From CAVQJU01 sp963729215 (GTDB lineage: Bacteria; Acidobacteriota; Vicinamibacteria; Vicinamibacterales; CAVVIG01), in NCBI GenBank assembly GCA_963729215.1, contig CAVSND010000009.1:248001-312000 (forward strand): DNA of 64,000 nucleotides. Direction: 5' to 3'. The translations under genes were made by a program, and so were the position numbers. Below the pieces are notes generated by a model. The model ran no database searches and was not told the DNA's origin. It was given only the letters and a program-made list of their open reading frames with translations. The number at the start of each line of letters is the position of its first letter. Positions within the stretch are counted from its first letter, which is position 1. Shown here piece by piece: positions 1 through 6,796 of this stretch.

Positions 1-1
1 G

Positions 2-166
2 TACACGAAGCCGTTCACGCTCACGGTCCCGCACAACCTGCTTGCCGACGCCGACATCTTCGAGATGTTCTGCGAGAACGAAAAGGACAGCGTCCACATT
101 CGGAACGGCAATCCGCCCCCAGCAGGCCCCGCGGCAGCCGGCGCGTCGCCCGCGCGTCAGAACTGA
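2..166 (+). CDS. C-terminal fragment of a secreted hypothetical protein (5' end outside window)
   Basis: Only the last 54 codons are in the window, so the start cannot be judged. The visible tail reads YTKPFTLTVPHNLLADAD, then EMFCENEKDSVHIR, then a low-complexity Ala/Pro end. It closely resembles the C-terminus of the protein at 20838-21680 (YTRPWTITLNQHMALDTD, then EYACLENEKDVTHL). The two are therefore members of one family, which I associate with Acidobacteriota secreted proteins of unknown function. No function can be assigned. Confidence 0.75.
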   Translation, partial: YTKPFTLTVPHNLLADADIFEMFCENEKDSVHIRNGNPPPAGPAAAGASPARQN

Positions 167-188
167 TTCGCACGCACACGTCGCCGCG

Positions 189-270
189 TTCTTTGTGCTG
201 AAGAACGCTGCCTGAACGTCGAACGAAGAATTCCGGGATGTTCTTTCGTTTTGCACTCGACGTTCAGGGC
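189..270. repeat. Dispersed intergenic palindrome, family I, copy 1
   Basis: Imperfect inverted repeat with perfect 12-bp arms CCTGAACGTCGA (211-222) and TCGACGTTCAGG (257-268). The left flank GCTGAAGAACGCTG matches the flank of the copies at 5.6 and 34.9 kb. The right arm contains the TGA stop codon (264-266, minus strand) of the ankyrin gene, so the element directly follows or supplies that gene's stop. The hairpin could terminate transcription from both sides, but it lacks a T-run. Confidence 0.7.
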
Positions 271-1844
271 TCACCTCGTCCTGTAGCGAAATAGGCTCGC
301 AGCACCCGATCGACATCGTCTCTCCCGGTCGGCAGAATCGCAGGATCGGGACGCTCTCCCGCCTCCAGCAGGAGGCGGACCGTCTCCGCGAAATCGCCGC
401 GGTCGCGGCTCCACCCGTTCAGCGCTCCGTAGACGCACTGACCAAGCGGCGGCCCTCCGTACGTCTGATCCGGCACACCGATCGGCGCCCCCGGCGCCAG
501 CAGACGCCTGACCATCTCGACGTTCCCGTGAAAAGCGGCCCAGCGGAGCGCCTCCCATCCTTCGACGCCGCGAACCAGCAGATCGAAGCCAAGATCAGCC
601 ATCAGCACGACCGCGGTGAGATCGTTGGCGTGCGCGCGGTCGGCAATCAGCCGCATCTGCCCCGCATCGAGCGTCGACACGACATCGGGATGCGCTGAAA
701 CGACGGCCTCGGCGTCCGCGCGATTGCCGCTCGCACATGCCGCCTGCAGACGCTGCGCCGGCGACGCGTGGCGAAGCAGCAGCTTCACGATGTCGTCAAA
801 GCCGAGCGCGATGGCCGCATCGATGGCCGAAACATTGTGTCCGAAGACCCAGCGGTAGATGTCGCCGCGCCGGTCGCCTATCTCTTCCCGCGTCGAGGCC
901 CGCTCGTTGTGGTGAGCGACCGTGTACAGGCCGTGCCAGGTTCGGTGATCGAGTGCCAACGGATCGTCGCGGAGGCTGCGTTCGACGAGGGCGGTGTCGC
1001 GAATGCCGACCGCGGCGAAGATGTCGAACCAGGCGCCGCGCTCGACGAGGAACCGCGCCACGTCCGGCGCCTCGCGGACCAGGTATTGAACCGCTGTCGA
1101 TTCGTGGTCCACGTCGCGGGCGTCGATTTCAGCCCCGCGGTCGAGAAGATAGCGGGCGATCTCGACAGTGCGGGCGCAATGCAGCGGCGTCTTGCCGTCA
1201 CCGCCCCGCGCGCGGACCAGCGAAGGATCGCGCTCGACCAGGGCCTGCACCCGGTCTAACATCCCGAGGTGGGCAGCCGCGAAGACGTCGGCTGTGGCGC
1301 CGCGCTCGATGAGCGGCGCGGCTTCTTCCGGCGTGCACCCGTATTCCAGCAGCCCGAATCCTCCCGCCCACCACGCACTTTTGAGGTTCAGGTCGGCCCC
1401 GTGCGCCAGCAGGACGTCGAGGAGCGGCAGGTTCTTCCTGGCGTGGGCCACCGGCCGGCCGTTGAAATGGCAGATGGGTTCATTGATTGCCGCTCTGACG
1501 TCAGCATGCTCGTCGAGCAGCGTACGGACCAGCGCCGCATCTCCGGCATACAGCGCGTCGAGAAACTGCCCCACCGGTGCCTTTGTCAGCGACTCGATCT
1601 TGCGCTTCATCGCTGCCCAACTCGCGAACCCGTAGCCGCGGGCGACGACGAGCTGCGCATCCGAGAGGGTCAGCTCATCGATCGCCGGGGGCTGCGGATG
1701 GAGCGCGCGGATGCGCGTCAGCGCCGCCCCTTCGCCGGCCCAGGCGCTGCGTAGCAGCTCCTTCGCCCGTTTCTGCTGCATTTCGAGATTGGGCCGGGCC
1801 GGAAGCGGCTCGATGTACGACGAACGATCCTGCGGGGACGACAT
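264..1844 (-). CDS. Ankyrin-repeat protein, 526 aa
   Basis: A protein without a signal peptide that carries several ankyrin-type repeats, such as LLDVLLAHGADLNLK, TPLHCARTVEIARYLLDRGA and EMVRRLLAPGAPI. The first ~90 residues are an alpha-helical leader containing DAQLVVARGYGFASW, which I associate with large Acidobacteriota ankyrin proteins. I chose the ATG at 1844 (MSSPQDRSSYIEPL). A longer frame to 1910 exists, but its extension is low-complexity Arg/Cys. No clear Shine-Dalgarno sequence is visible. Ankyrin repeats mediate protein-protein contacts; the partner is unknown. A second, smaller ankyrin protein lies at 3150-3836. Confidence 0.85.
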   Translation of the reverse strand: MSSPQDRSSYIEPLPARPNLEMQQKRAKELLRSAWAGEGAALTRIRALHPQPPAIDELTLSDAQLVVARGYGFASWAAMKRKIESLTKAPVGQFLDALYAGDAALVRTLLDEHADVRAAINEPICHFNGRPVAHARKNLPLLDVLLAHGADLNLKSAWWAGGFGLLEYGCTPEEAAPLIERGATADVFAAAHLGMLDRVQALVERDPSLVRARGGDGKTPLHCARTVEIARYLLDRGAEIDARDVDHESTAVQYLVREAPDVARFLVERGAWFDIFAAVGIRDTALVERSLRDDPLALDHRTWHGLYTVAHHNERASTREEIGDRRGDIYRWVFGHNVSAIDAAIALGFDDIVKLLLRHASPAQRLQAACASGNRADAEAVVSAHPDVVSTLDAGQMRLIADRAHANDLTAVVLMADLGFDLLVRGVEGWEALRWAAFHGNVEMVRRLLAPGAPIGVPDQTYGGPPLGQCVYGALNGWSRDRGDFAETVRLLLEAGERPDPAILPTGRDDVDRVLRAYFATGRGEP

Positions 1845-1933
1845 GACGAGGTGGGAGCATCCCTTCCCGCGGACGGGGCGCGTCCTGCACGCGCGGGGAC
1901 AGGATACCATCTGGTACCGGGGAAGGAGAAGAC

Positions 1934-2350
1934 GTGAGACCTGCCGCGCTCCTCGTCGCTCTCATCACCATCATCGTCGGCATCGCGGGCCTCGTGTCGC
2001 CCGATAGCGTGACGACGGTTCGACGGCTCTACTTCGCGACGCCTCTGGGGCTCTACGCGGCCACCGCCGTTCGCGTCGCCATGGGCATCGTGCTCATCCT
2101 GTGCGCCCCGGCCTCGCGTGCGCCAAAGACCCTGCGGGTGTTGGGAGCGGTCATGTGCCTGCAAGGGCTCGCGGCGACGATCTTCGGACCCGAGCGCGCG
2201 CGAACGATCCTCGAATGGGAGTCGATTCAGGGACCCGCAGTCCTGCGAGCCGGGGCCGCGGTCGCTTTAGCCGCCGGGGGCTTCCTGGCGTTTGCGGTGA
2301 CGAGCCACGGTCCAAAGAACGGAGCAAAATGGCCCGGCCGTTCACGCTGA
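1934..2350 (+). CDS. Small integral membrane protein, 138 aa
   Basis: Predicted to cross the membrane about four times: hydrophobic blocks at roughly residues 3-22, 43-60, 68-85 and 100-125. A GTG start at 1934 is chosen because the purine-rich GGAAGGAGAAGAC lies just upstream. It diverges from the ankyrin gene, with about 90 bp between starts. I do not recognise a family. The C-terminal ~15 residues are basic and probably cytoplasmic. A housekeeping function cannot be proposed. Confidence 0.7.
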   Translation: MRPAALLVALITIIVGIAGLVSPDSVTTVRRLYFATPLGLYAATAVRVAMGIVLILCAPASRAPKTLRVLGAVMCLQGLAATIFGPERARTILEWESIQGPAVLRAGAAVALAAGGFLAFAVTSHGPKNGAKWPGRSR

Positions 2351-2375
2351 CTGAACCTTCCGCTGATCGTCGAGA

Positions 2376-2990
2376 TTAGCCTGGATCCAGCTCGACATCG
2401 AGCCGCCGGACGCCGCAGAAGCCCCGGCTGCTTTCGACGAATTTCTCCTGGTAGCCAGGATGGGTGACCGTCAGAAAGTACGTATTGAATCCGCATGGCG
2501 GCGACAACGGCGGCCGTACACATCCCATGCCCATACCCTGCTGAAACCACCCCGCCTGGTCAGTCACTGCATAGGGAGCGGGACCACCACTGACCGACAC
2601 TGCCGCTCCGGACACCGGCTGTCGTGTCCGGCTATCGAGGACCGTGCCGTAGCGCCCGAGACAGTCCGTGAGACGAATGAAGAAGTCTCCACGGTAGTTC
2701 GGATCTTTCAGCGTCACGTCAGCGATCGACTCACCGTTAATGGTCACGTGATACATGCCTTCAAGCACCGTCAGCGAGTACGCACCGCTGGCGTCCGTGG
2801 TCGCGGTGATGTCGCCGGCTCCGCCATTGCCGATGAGGACGGTTGCGGCGCCGACAGGCGCGCTGGTCGCGAAGTCCCGCACGGTTCCCGCCACCCGCAC
2901 GCGGCCGTCCCAGCTTGGTTGGGTCGGCGAACCGCTGCATCCGAACGCGCAGGCCGCAAGAAGCGCCGCAACCACGACGTGCCTCATCAT
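2376..2990 (-). CDS. Lipoprotein with carboxypeptidase-regulatory-like domain, 204 aa
   Basis: Starts MMRHVVVAALLAACAFGCSG, a lipoprotein signal peptide with the lipobox cysteine near residue 18. Two Ig-like carboxypeptidase-regulatory modules follow: VAGTVRDFATSAPVGAATV with SGAYSLTVLEG, then GTVLDSRTRQPVSGAAVSV with DQAGWF. The C-terminal part has several Cys residues that could form disulfides outside the inner membrane. The ATG pair at 2985-2990 is chosen because GGGAG sits just upstream and a signal peptide begins there; a longer frame to 3077 runs into the tRNA-like fragment and is rejected. Likely envelope-anchored; ligand unknown. Confidence 0.8.
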   Translation of the reverse strand: MMRHVVVAALLAACAFGCSGSPTQPSWDGRVRVAGTVRDFATSAPVGAATVLIGNGGAGDITATTDASGAYSLTVLEGMYHVTINGESIADVTLKDPNYRGDFFIRLTDCLGRYGTVLDSRTRQPVSGAAVSVSGGPAPYAVTDQAGWFQQGMGMGCVRPPLSPPCGFNTYFLTVTHPGYQEKFVESSRGFCGVRRLDVELDPG

Positions 2991-3047
2991 GCTCCCAGCC
3001 TCGCGCCGACCAATCGGCCGTGTCAAGCCGCGGTAAGTACTTGAAGG

Positions 3048-3078
3048 TTGTGCCGCGGGCGAGAATCGAACCCGCACG
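3048..3078 (-). pseudogene. 3' fragment of a tRNA (tRNA-Leu-like T-arm and acceptor half)
   Basis: On the minus strand this reads T-stem GCGGG, T-loop TTCGATT, closing strand CTCGC, acceptor half CCGCGGC and discriminator A, followed by CAA instead of CCA. The 5' half of a tRNA is absent upstream (no GCCGCGG, D-arm or anticodon arm). Across ~30 nt it differs from the 3' end of the intact tRNA-Leu at 4333-4421 at about four positions and has the same orientation. This is what an attachment-site scar or a decayed second tRNA would leave. Confidence 0.6.
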
Positions 3079-3100
3079 TGCAGCCTCGAACCATGACGTT

Positions 3101-3131
3101 ACTTTACATTACAAAGTTCATTGTATATGAT
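3101..3131 (+). promoter_or_regulatory. Sigma70-type promoter with overlapping inverted repeats (candidate operator)
   Basis: TTTACA (3103-3108) and TATGAT (3126-3131) are separated by 17 bp, each one mismatch from consensus, in a strikingly AT-rich patch of a GC-rich genome. Two short inverted repeats overlap it: ACTTT-N7-AAAGT (3101-3117) and TACAA-N6-TTGTA (3110-3125), the second filling the spacer. That placement suits a repressor that blocks RNA polymerase. The regulator is unknown; a PadR-type protein is one guess. It drives the ankyrin lipoprotein starting at 3150. Confidence 0.6.
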
Positions 3132-3149
3132 GCTTCACGGAGGTCGTCA

Positions 3150-3836
3150 TTGCACCGTTTCATGCTTCTGCTCGGGTTCGTCGCCTCGCTGCTCGCAGTG
3201 GGCGCCTGCGATAAGGGTCCCAAAACTCCGCTGACCCAGGCCGCCGCCCGCAACGACGTCGCCGCCCTCCGCGCACTTCTCGACGAAGGCCATAAAGCCG
3301 ATGAGGGTGGCGATTCGTGGACGGCGTTGATCTGGGCCTCGAGGTCCGGATCGATCGACGCGATGACACTCCTCCTCGATTCCGGCGCCGACGTGAACCA
3401 GCCGGGACCCACGGGAGACAACTGGGACGCGACGCCGCTGCAACACGCGATTCTCCAGCGGCAGCCTGCCGCCGTCCGGCTTCTGCTCGATCGCGGCGCA
3501 GACCCGAACCGCGGCGCCGGGCCGGGAAGCCCGAGTCCGCTGCACCTGGCGGCCGGCGACACGGATCCCGCCATCCTCACATTGCTGCTCGCTCACGGAG
3601 CAGACCCGACCGTCGAGGACGAGCACGGAGCCACGCCGTTGTCTCGTGCGGTCTCCGCCGGCACACTCAGCGGACCTGACCGTCCGATGTTTGGCGGCTG
3701 CCGCGTCGAAACGGTGCGCGCGCTCATCGCGCACGACCCGGGGCTTCGTTCGAAGCGCAACTCCGCCTGGAACGACGCGGTCTGGTGGGCGCGCTTCCAG
3801 AGATGTAAGGACGTGCTGAGATTGATTGGCGAGTAG
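3150..3836 (+). CDS. Ankyrin-repeat lipoprotein, 228 aa
   Basis: The start is a TTG at 3150, decided by a GGAGG at 3139-3143 with a 6-nt spacer; the ATG at 3162 is the alternative. The N-terminus gives MHRFMLLLGFVASLLAVGAC, a lipoprotein signal peptide with lipobox VGAC. About five ankyrin repeats follow, for example DVAALRALLDEGHKADEG, SIDAMTLLLDSGADVNQ and AAVRLLLDRGADPNR. The mature protein should be a membrane-anchored periplasmic scaffold. It has its own recognisable promoter, unusually AT-rich, and lies between the tRNA-Leu gene and the tRNA-like fragment. Its tail faces the zinc-ribbon gene at 3853. Confidence 0.85.
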   Translation: MHRFMLLLGFVASLLAVGACDKGPKTPLTQAAARNDVAALRALLDEGHKADEGGDSWTALIWASRSGSIDAMTLLLDSGADVNQPGPTGDNWDATPLQHAILQRQPAAVRLLLDRGADPNRGAGPGSPSPLHLAAGDTDPAILTLLLAHGADPTVEDEHGATPLSRAVSAGTLSGPDRPMFGGCRVETVRALIAHDPGLRSKRNSAWNDAVWWARFQRCKDVLRLIGE

Positions 3837-3852
3837 CCGACTGTAAGGTGGT

Positions 3853-4038
3853 CTACTCGGCTCGCTTCGGAGGCAACGTCCAGATGTGTCCGCAGTCTAC
3901 ACACATCAAGATGTCGGTATGACTGATCTTGCTCGGAGCCTCCAGGCGCTGGGTTTTTGACCGGCGACACGCCGGGCAGGACACTCGCGGTCGAGGCGCT
4001 GGCACCTGACGAAGGGGCCCGGGTTGATCCGGCAGCAT
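3853..4038 (-). CDS. Zinc-ribbon mini-protein, 61 aa
   Basis: Contains CPAC (near residues 21-24) and CVDCGHIW (near 46-53) about 25 residues apart, a treble-clef or zinc-ribbon spacing, followed by basic residues. No signal peptide. The ATG at 4038 lacks an obvious Shine-Dalgarno sequence. The second knuckle and the following aromatic resemble the proteins at 4865 (CNGCQHIW) and 4600-4782 (CLNCDRFW), so the three look like one local family. Function unknown; small zinc ribbons often bind nucleic acid or protein. Confidence 0.55.
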   Translation of the reverse strand: MLPDQPGPLRQVPAPRPRVSCPACRRSKTQRLEAPSKISHTDILMCVDCGHIWTLPPKRAE

Positions 4039-4145
4039 TGGATGCCGTGATCAATAGCTGAAGCGACCGATTTCGGTCGGTCCGGTATTCACAGACGCGC
4101 CGTGAGGCGGAGCGCGCGTTGTCGAAACCACACGCCGCACAGAGG

Positions 4146-4263
4146 TCAGTTTGAAATCAGCGGCGGTGCTTCCCGGATAACGCCAAGCATCCAGAGTGCG
4201 AGTAGTGCGGCGGCAAACACGATGGCGATGAGAAGATGCCTCTTGATCGTGTGCCTCCGCCAT
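4146..4263 (-). pseudogene. Possible one-TM micro-protein, start out of frame
   Basis: A strong GGAGG lies 6 nt before the ATG at 4261-4263, but the frame of that ATG is a featureless basic peptide. The neighbouring frame, without a usable start, encodes HLLIAIVFAAALLALWMLGV, a convincing single membrane helix ending at the stop at 4146. The most economical reading is a small membrane protein split by a one-base slip soon after its start codon. It could also be chance. Confidence 0.3.
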
Positions 4264-4332
4264 GATCTACCTCCAGTACGGCGCCACGCGTCGCGACGTT
4301 TCGCACAAACGCTTCTGCAGCAACCACGTAGC

Positions 4333-4421
4333 TGGTGCCGGGGGCGGGAATCGAACCCACACGCCGCTTGCGCGACCCAGGATTTTAAGTCCTGTGCGTC
4401 TGCCAGTTCCGCCACCCCGGC
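4333..4421 (-). tRNA. tRNA-Leu (anticodon UAA)
   Basis: The acceptor stem GCCGGGG (4415-4421) pairs perfectly with CCCCGGC (4337-4343), the discriminator is A, and CCA is encoded (4333-4335). The anticodon stem CAGGA/TCCTG encloses the loop CTTAAAA, giving anticodon UAA. The T-arm is GTGGG-TTCGATT-CCCGC. A long variable region between anticodon and T-arms fits a class II leucine tRNA. Total length is 86 nt plus CCA. It reads UUA codons, rare in this GC-rich DNA. Confidence 0.95.
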
Positions 4422-4585
4422 ATCTGGTTGGCGACGCTATCGTATCAATGATTTACGCGGACGGAGGGTGGGTCTGACTCCCAAACGACGCGCACGCCCC
4501 GGGGCCGGTGAGCTGTTTCCTCACCAACACGCGCGTTAGAAATCAACGATTGGTGCGTTGCAACCCTGTAGGAAAGGAGCTGCTC

Positions 4586-4782
4586 ATGCCTTCCCTGATG
4601 CCCGTAACCCGCCGTGCCCGTGGTGTGGCTCGGCGGCGACTCGACTCATGACTGTCGCGGTCAACCTTTTCGTCCCGCTGTACTCGTGCCTGAATTGCGA
4701 TCGCTTCTGGCGGCAAGCGCTGCCGCCTCAAGGGAATAGCGACAAGGGATCAGGGGAGAGCCGGACGGCTCAACACCCTTGA
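4586..4782 (+). CDS. Zinc-ribbon mini-protein, start region frameshifted
   Basis: The body frame contains CPWCGS and, about 24 residues later, CLNCDRFW, a zinc-ribbon pair like those of its neighbours at 3853 and 4865. A good AAGGAG sits 7 nt before the ATG at 4586, but that ATG opens the wrong frame and gives only a short basic peptide. The zinc-ribbon frame needs either a slip around 4600 or a TTG start at 4558 without a ribosome-binding site. I favour a one-base slip. The C-terminus is polar and probably disordered. Function unknown. Confidence 0.45.
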
Positions 4783-4864
4783 GCGGTGGCAGGACCTATG
4801 GTGTTCCATGGGTTCCTGCATGGCGGTCGAGGATTAGCTGAGGTCGTGATAGATTCGACGCCCG

Positions 4865-5083
4865 ATGGTCAAACGCCGACCCGCGAGGCCGCGCCGTGGC
4901 CAGAAGAAAAAACAGAAGCCAGCCGCCACCCCCGCGGAGCCCAGCGCTCTACTCCCGCCACCCTGCCCGCGCTGCGGTTCGTTCTCGATCGTGGTGGTCA
5001 ACATGTCACCGCAATTCATGACCGCCTGGCTGCATTGCAATGGCTGTCAGCACATCTGGGGCATCCCGAAACCGACATTGTGA
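4865..5083 (+). CDS. Zinc-ribbon mini-protein with basic N-terminus, 72 aa
   Basis: The first ~25 residues are strongly basic (MVKRRPARPRRGQKKKQK), suggestive of nucleic-acid contact. A zinc ribbon follows: CPRCGS near residue 34 and CNGCQHIW near 60. It is the third such mini-protein within 1.2 kb and the only one here whose frame is clean. No good Shine-Dalgarno sequence precedes the ATG. A regulatory or RNA-binding role is possible but is inference from charge and zinc ligands only. Confidence 0.55.
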   Translation: MVKRRPARPRRGQKKKQKPAATPAEPSALLPPPCPRCGSFSIVVVNMSPQFMTAWLHCNGCQHIWGIPKPTL

Positions 5084-5112
5084 GCGGGACCTGGACCCGA
5101 CAGGTCGAATGG

Positions 5113-5547
5113 CTATTTCTTCTTGCGCGGGACGGCGGTTTCCGCCGCAACCTGAAGATCCGCGCGCCACCAGGCCTCCGAGTTGACGCGCTGCGCCTGG
5201 TTCACGCCGACGACGATGGCGTCGGTCGGATCGATGGGCGATCCGTCGAGCACGAGGGCCGAGTATTTGCTCCCGCGCGCATCGAGCGTGCGGCGTGCCG
5301 GCGCAACCTGCCTCGCCTTCAAGTCACCGTCATTGTTGAACACGAACACCATGACCGTGAACTGATCGATGGCGTCATCGGTGAGGTTGGTGGCCTCATA
5401 CAACACGACCGGGGGACCATCCGGAGGAGTCAGAACCGTGACGTGCGCCATGCGCACCGGCGAGTCGGGAGCCTGAACGACGAGCGCCGGCCGCGCGGGC
5501 CGATCGGCGCCAAGCAGCAGGGACGCGACAAGGCTGAAAATCAACAT
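5113..5547 (-). CDS. Secreted hypothetical protein, 144 aa
   Basis: Starts MLIFSLVASLLLGADRPARP, a short signal peptide. The mature part looks like one beta-sandwich, with alternating hydrophobic strands such as PPVVLYEATNLTD and FTVMVFVFNNDG, ending in a basic PRKKK. The GTG one codon earlier (5550) is an alternative start. I do not recognise the family. The gene ends about 30 bp from the convergent zinc-ribbon gene. Confidence 0.65.
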   Translation of the reverse strand: MLIFSLVASLLLGADRPARPALVVQAPDSPVRMAHVTVLTPPDGPPVVLYEATNLTDDAIDQFTVMVFVFNNDGDLKARQVAPARRTLDARGSKYSALVLDGSPIDPTDAIVVGVNQAQRVNSEAWWRADLQVAAETAVPRKKK

Positions 5548-5575
5548 CACGGGGCAAATCGTACACGATTCCGGA

Positions 5576-5633
5576 GTTCTACGTTCTCCGTTCTGCGTCT
5601 TACGTTCAGGCCGCGTTCCTCAGCAGCCTGCTA
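5576..5633. repeat. Dispersed intergenic repeat, family I, copy 2 (half element)
   Basis: On the minus strand this begins with the TAG stop of the lectin-domain gene and reads CAGGCTGCTGAGG, then CGGCCTGAACGTAAGACG and further ACG-rich words. The order matches the right half of the copy at 34.9 kb (TAG, CAGGGCTGCTGAAAACG, CAGCCCGAACGTAGAACAC). Only one arm is present, so it cannot fold into the long hairpin of the full copies. Confidence 0.65.
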
Positions 5634-6596
5634 CCTCGGGTATCGCTCGCGACCCTGTTGGCCACGGCCGCTCCGCGCAGACTGAGCGCCGGACACGATG
5701 ACCGCAAAAGACCCGCTGTTATCGCTCAGATCGTTGTCGTTGACGCCAAGCATCAGGTGCCCGGACTCGGGCATCACCAACGCCTGGGTCTGCGTTCCGA
5801 TCCCGAACGGCTCGCCGTTGCCAATCCGGCCCACGAGCGCGCCGACCGGCGCGTTGGCGATCGGATAGCCGCCGTCGCGAGAGCCGTCTCCTCGATTCCC
5901 CTGCCGCGAGCGGTTCGAGGCGGTCACGCTGCTGCCATCGGGCGTGGCAACCTGGCGACCGTTGACCTGGATCTGCCCGCTCGCCTGGAAGCTGACGCGG
6001 TCGCCCTGATTCACGCTGAGCCCGGTATCGGTCCACGGCTGGGTGGCGTCGACGTGAACCGTGACCGCGCGTGCGGCCTGAGTCGCTGGGGCGCCCCGCG
6101 TGGCCTGCGTTACAGGGGCAGCGCCGGGAGCCGTGGCTGGCGCGGTGTAATTGAATGCAATGCGTGCGCTTTGCGGGTTGAGGTAGACACGGCTGACATC
6201 GGATATCGCAAACTGCTGCCGCTGACCGCCGAGGTTTTCCCACAAGAGCGTGTCGCCGCCGATCATGTTGACGAAGCTGCCCGGCTGCGCCCCGCCATCG
6301 CGCGTGACGAGCATATGCCGCGTGCCCAACTGCGACAGTTCGGTGTTGGGTGGCTGGCCGCCGACGAAGTCGATCACCGCAACCTGCTCAATCGGGAACG
6401 TCATGTCCTTCCCGTTGTCAACGCCGAGGTTCAGGTGACCGTTGATGAGGTTTTCGTTCTGGCCGCCGTGGAAGACCACGATACCGCTCTTGCGCTCCCC
6501 GTCCGTGAGAATGAACGTGGCGCGGGCGGCCGCCGCGAAGACATAGATGCCGGCGCACGCGAAGAGCGCGGCGGACCAAATCAGACGACGGATCAT
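5631..6596 (-). CDS. Secreted protein with C-terminal LecA (PA-IL)-like domain, 321 aa
   Basis: The start ATG at 6596 follows a purine-rich AGGGGGAG; the signal peptide is MIRRLIWSAALFACAGIYVF. The N-terminal ~110 residues (TFILTDGERKSGIVVFHGG onward) look like a beta-rich module. A Thr/Ala/Pro linker leads to a C-terminal domain that starts WTDTGLSVNQGDRVSFQASG and contains ANAPVGALVGRIG and MLGVNDNDLSDNSGSF. That pattern matches the PA-IL-like galactose-binding fold, whose Asn/Asp-rich loop holds calcium. Likely a periplasmic or surface sugar-binding protein; sugar specificity is inference. Confidence 0.75.
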   Translation of the reverse strand: MIRRLIWSAALFACAGIYVFAAAARATFILTDGERKSGIVVFHGGQNENLINGHLNLGVDNGKDMTFPIEQVAVIDFVGGQPPNTELSQLGTRHMLVTRDGGAQPGSFVNMIGGDTLLWENLGGQRQQFAISDVSRVYLNPQSARIAFNYTAPATAPGAAPVTQATRGAPATQAARAVTVHVDATQPWTDTGLSVNQGDRVSFQASGQIQVNGRQVATPDGSSVTASNRSRQGNRGDGSRDGGYPIANAPVGALVGRIGNGEPFGIGTQTQALVMPESGHLMLGVNDNDLSDNSGSFAVIVSGAQSARSGRGQQGRERYPR

Positions 6597-6758
6597 CACT
6601 CCCCCTTTGAGGCGTGTCACGCCTCGAAGACGATCACAACAGAAGAGGGGATGAAGTGTGTGTGCCGAACTGCACAACCCGGCCATATGGCGCCGTCGCG
6701 TGTCTGTTACCGGACACCTCGATACTGTTGACTGGCGTATGTTCCAATGTCGCGTATA

Positions 6759-6778
6759 AACAACGAGTGCACGTTGTT
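6759..6778 (+). promoter_or_regulatory. Perfect 7-bp inverted repeat upstream of the BON-LysM gene
   Basis: AACAACG and CGTTGTT flank the loop AGTGCA, just upstream of the start at 6797. A TTGACT (6728-6733) and TATAAA (6755-6760) lie upstream, but their 21-bp spacing is poor for sigma70. The repeat could be an operator or a leader hairpin; both are inference. Confidence 0.4.
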
Positions 6779-6796
6779 AACGCCGGGAGGTGACCT

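Noticed and set aside
264..270. Family I repeat as a simple rho-independent terminator
   Set aside because: No T-run follows the hairpin on either strand; only a structural role or repeat origin can be supported.
3048..3078. Complete tRNA gene
   Set aside because: No 5' acceptor half, D-arm or anticodon arm can be found upstream on the minus strand.
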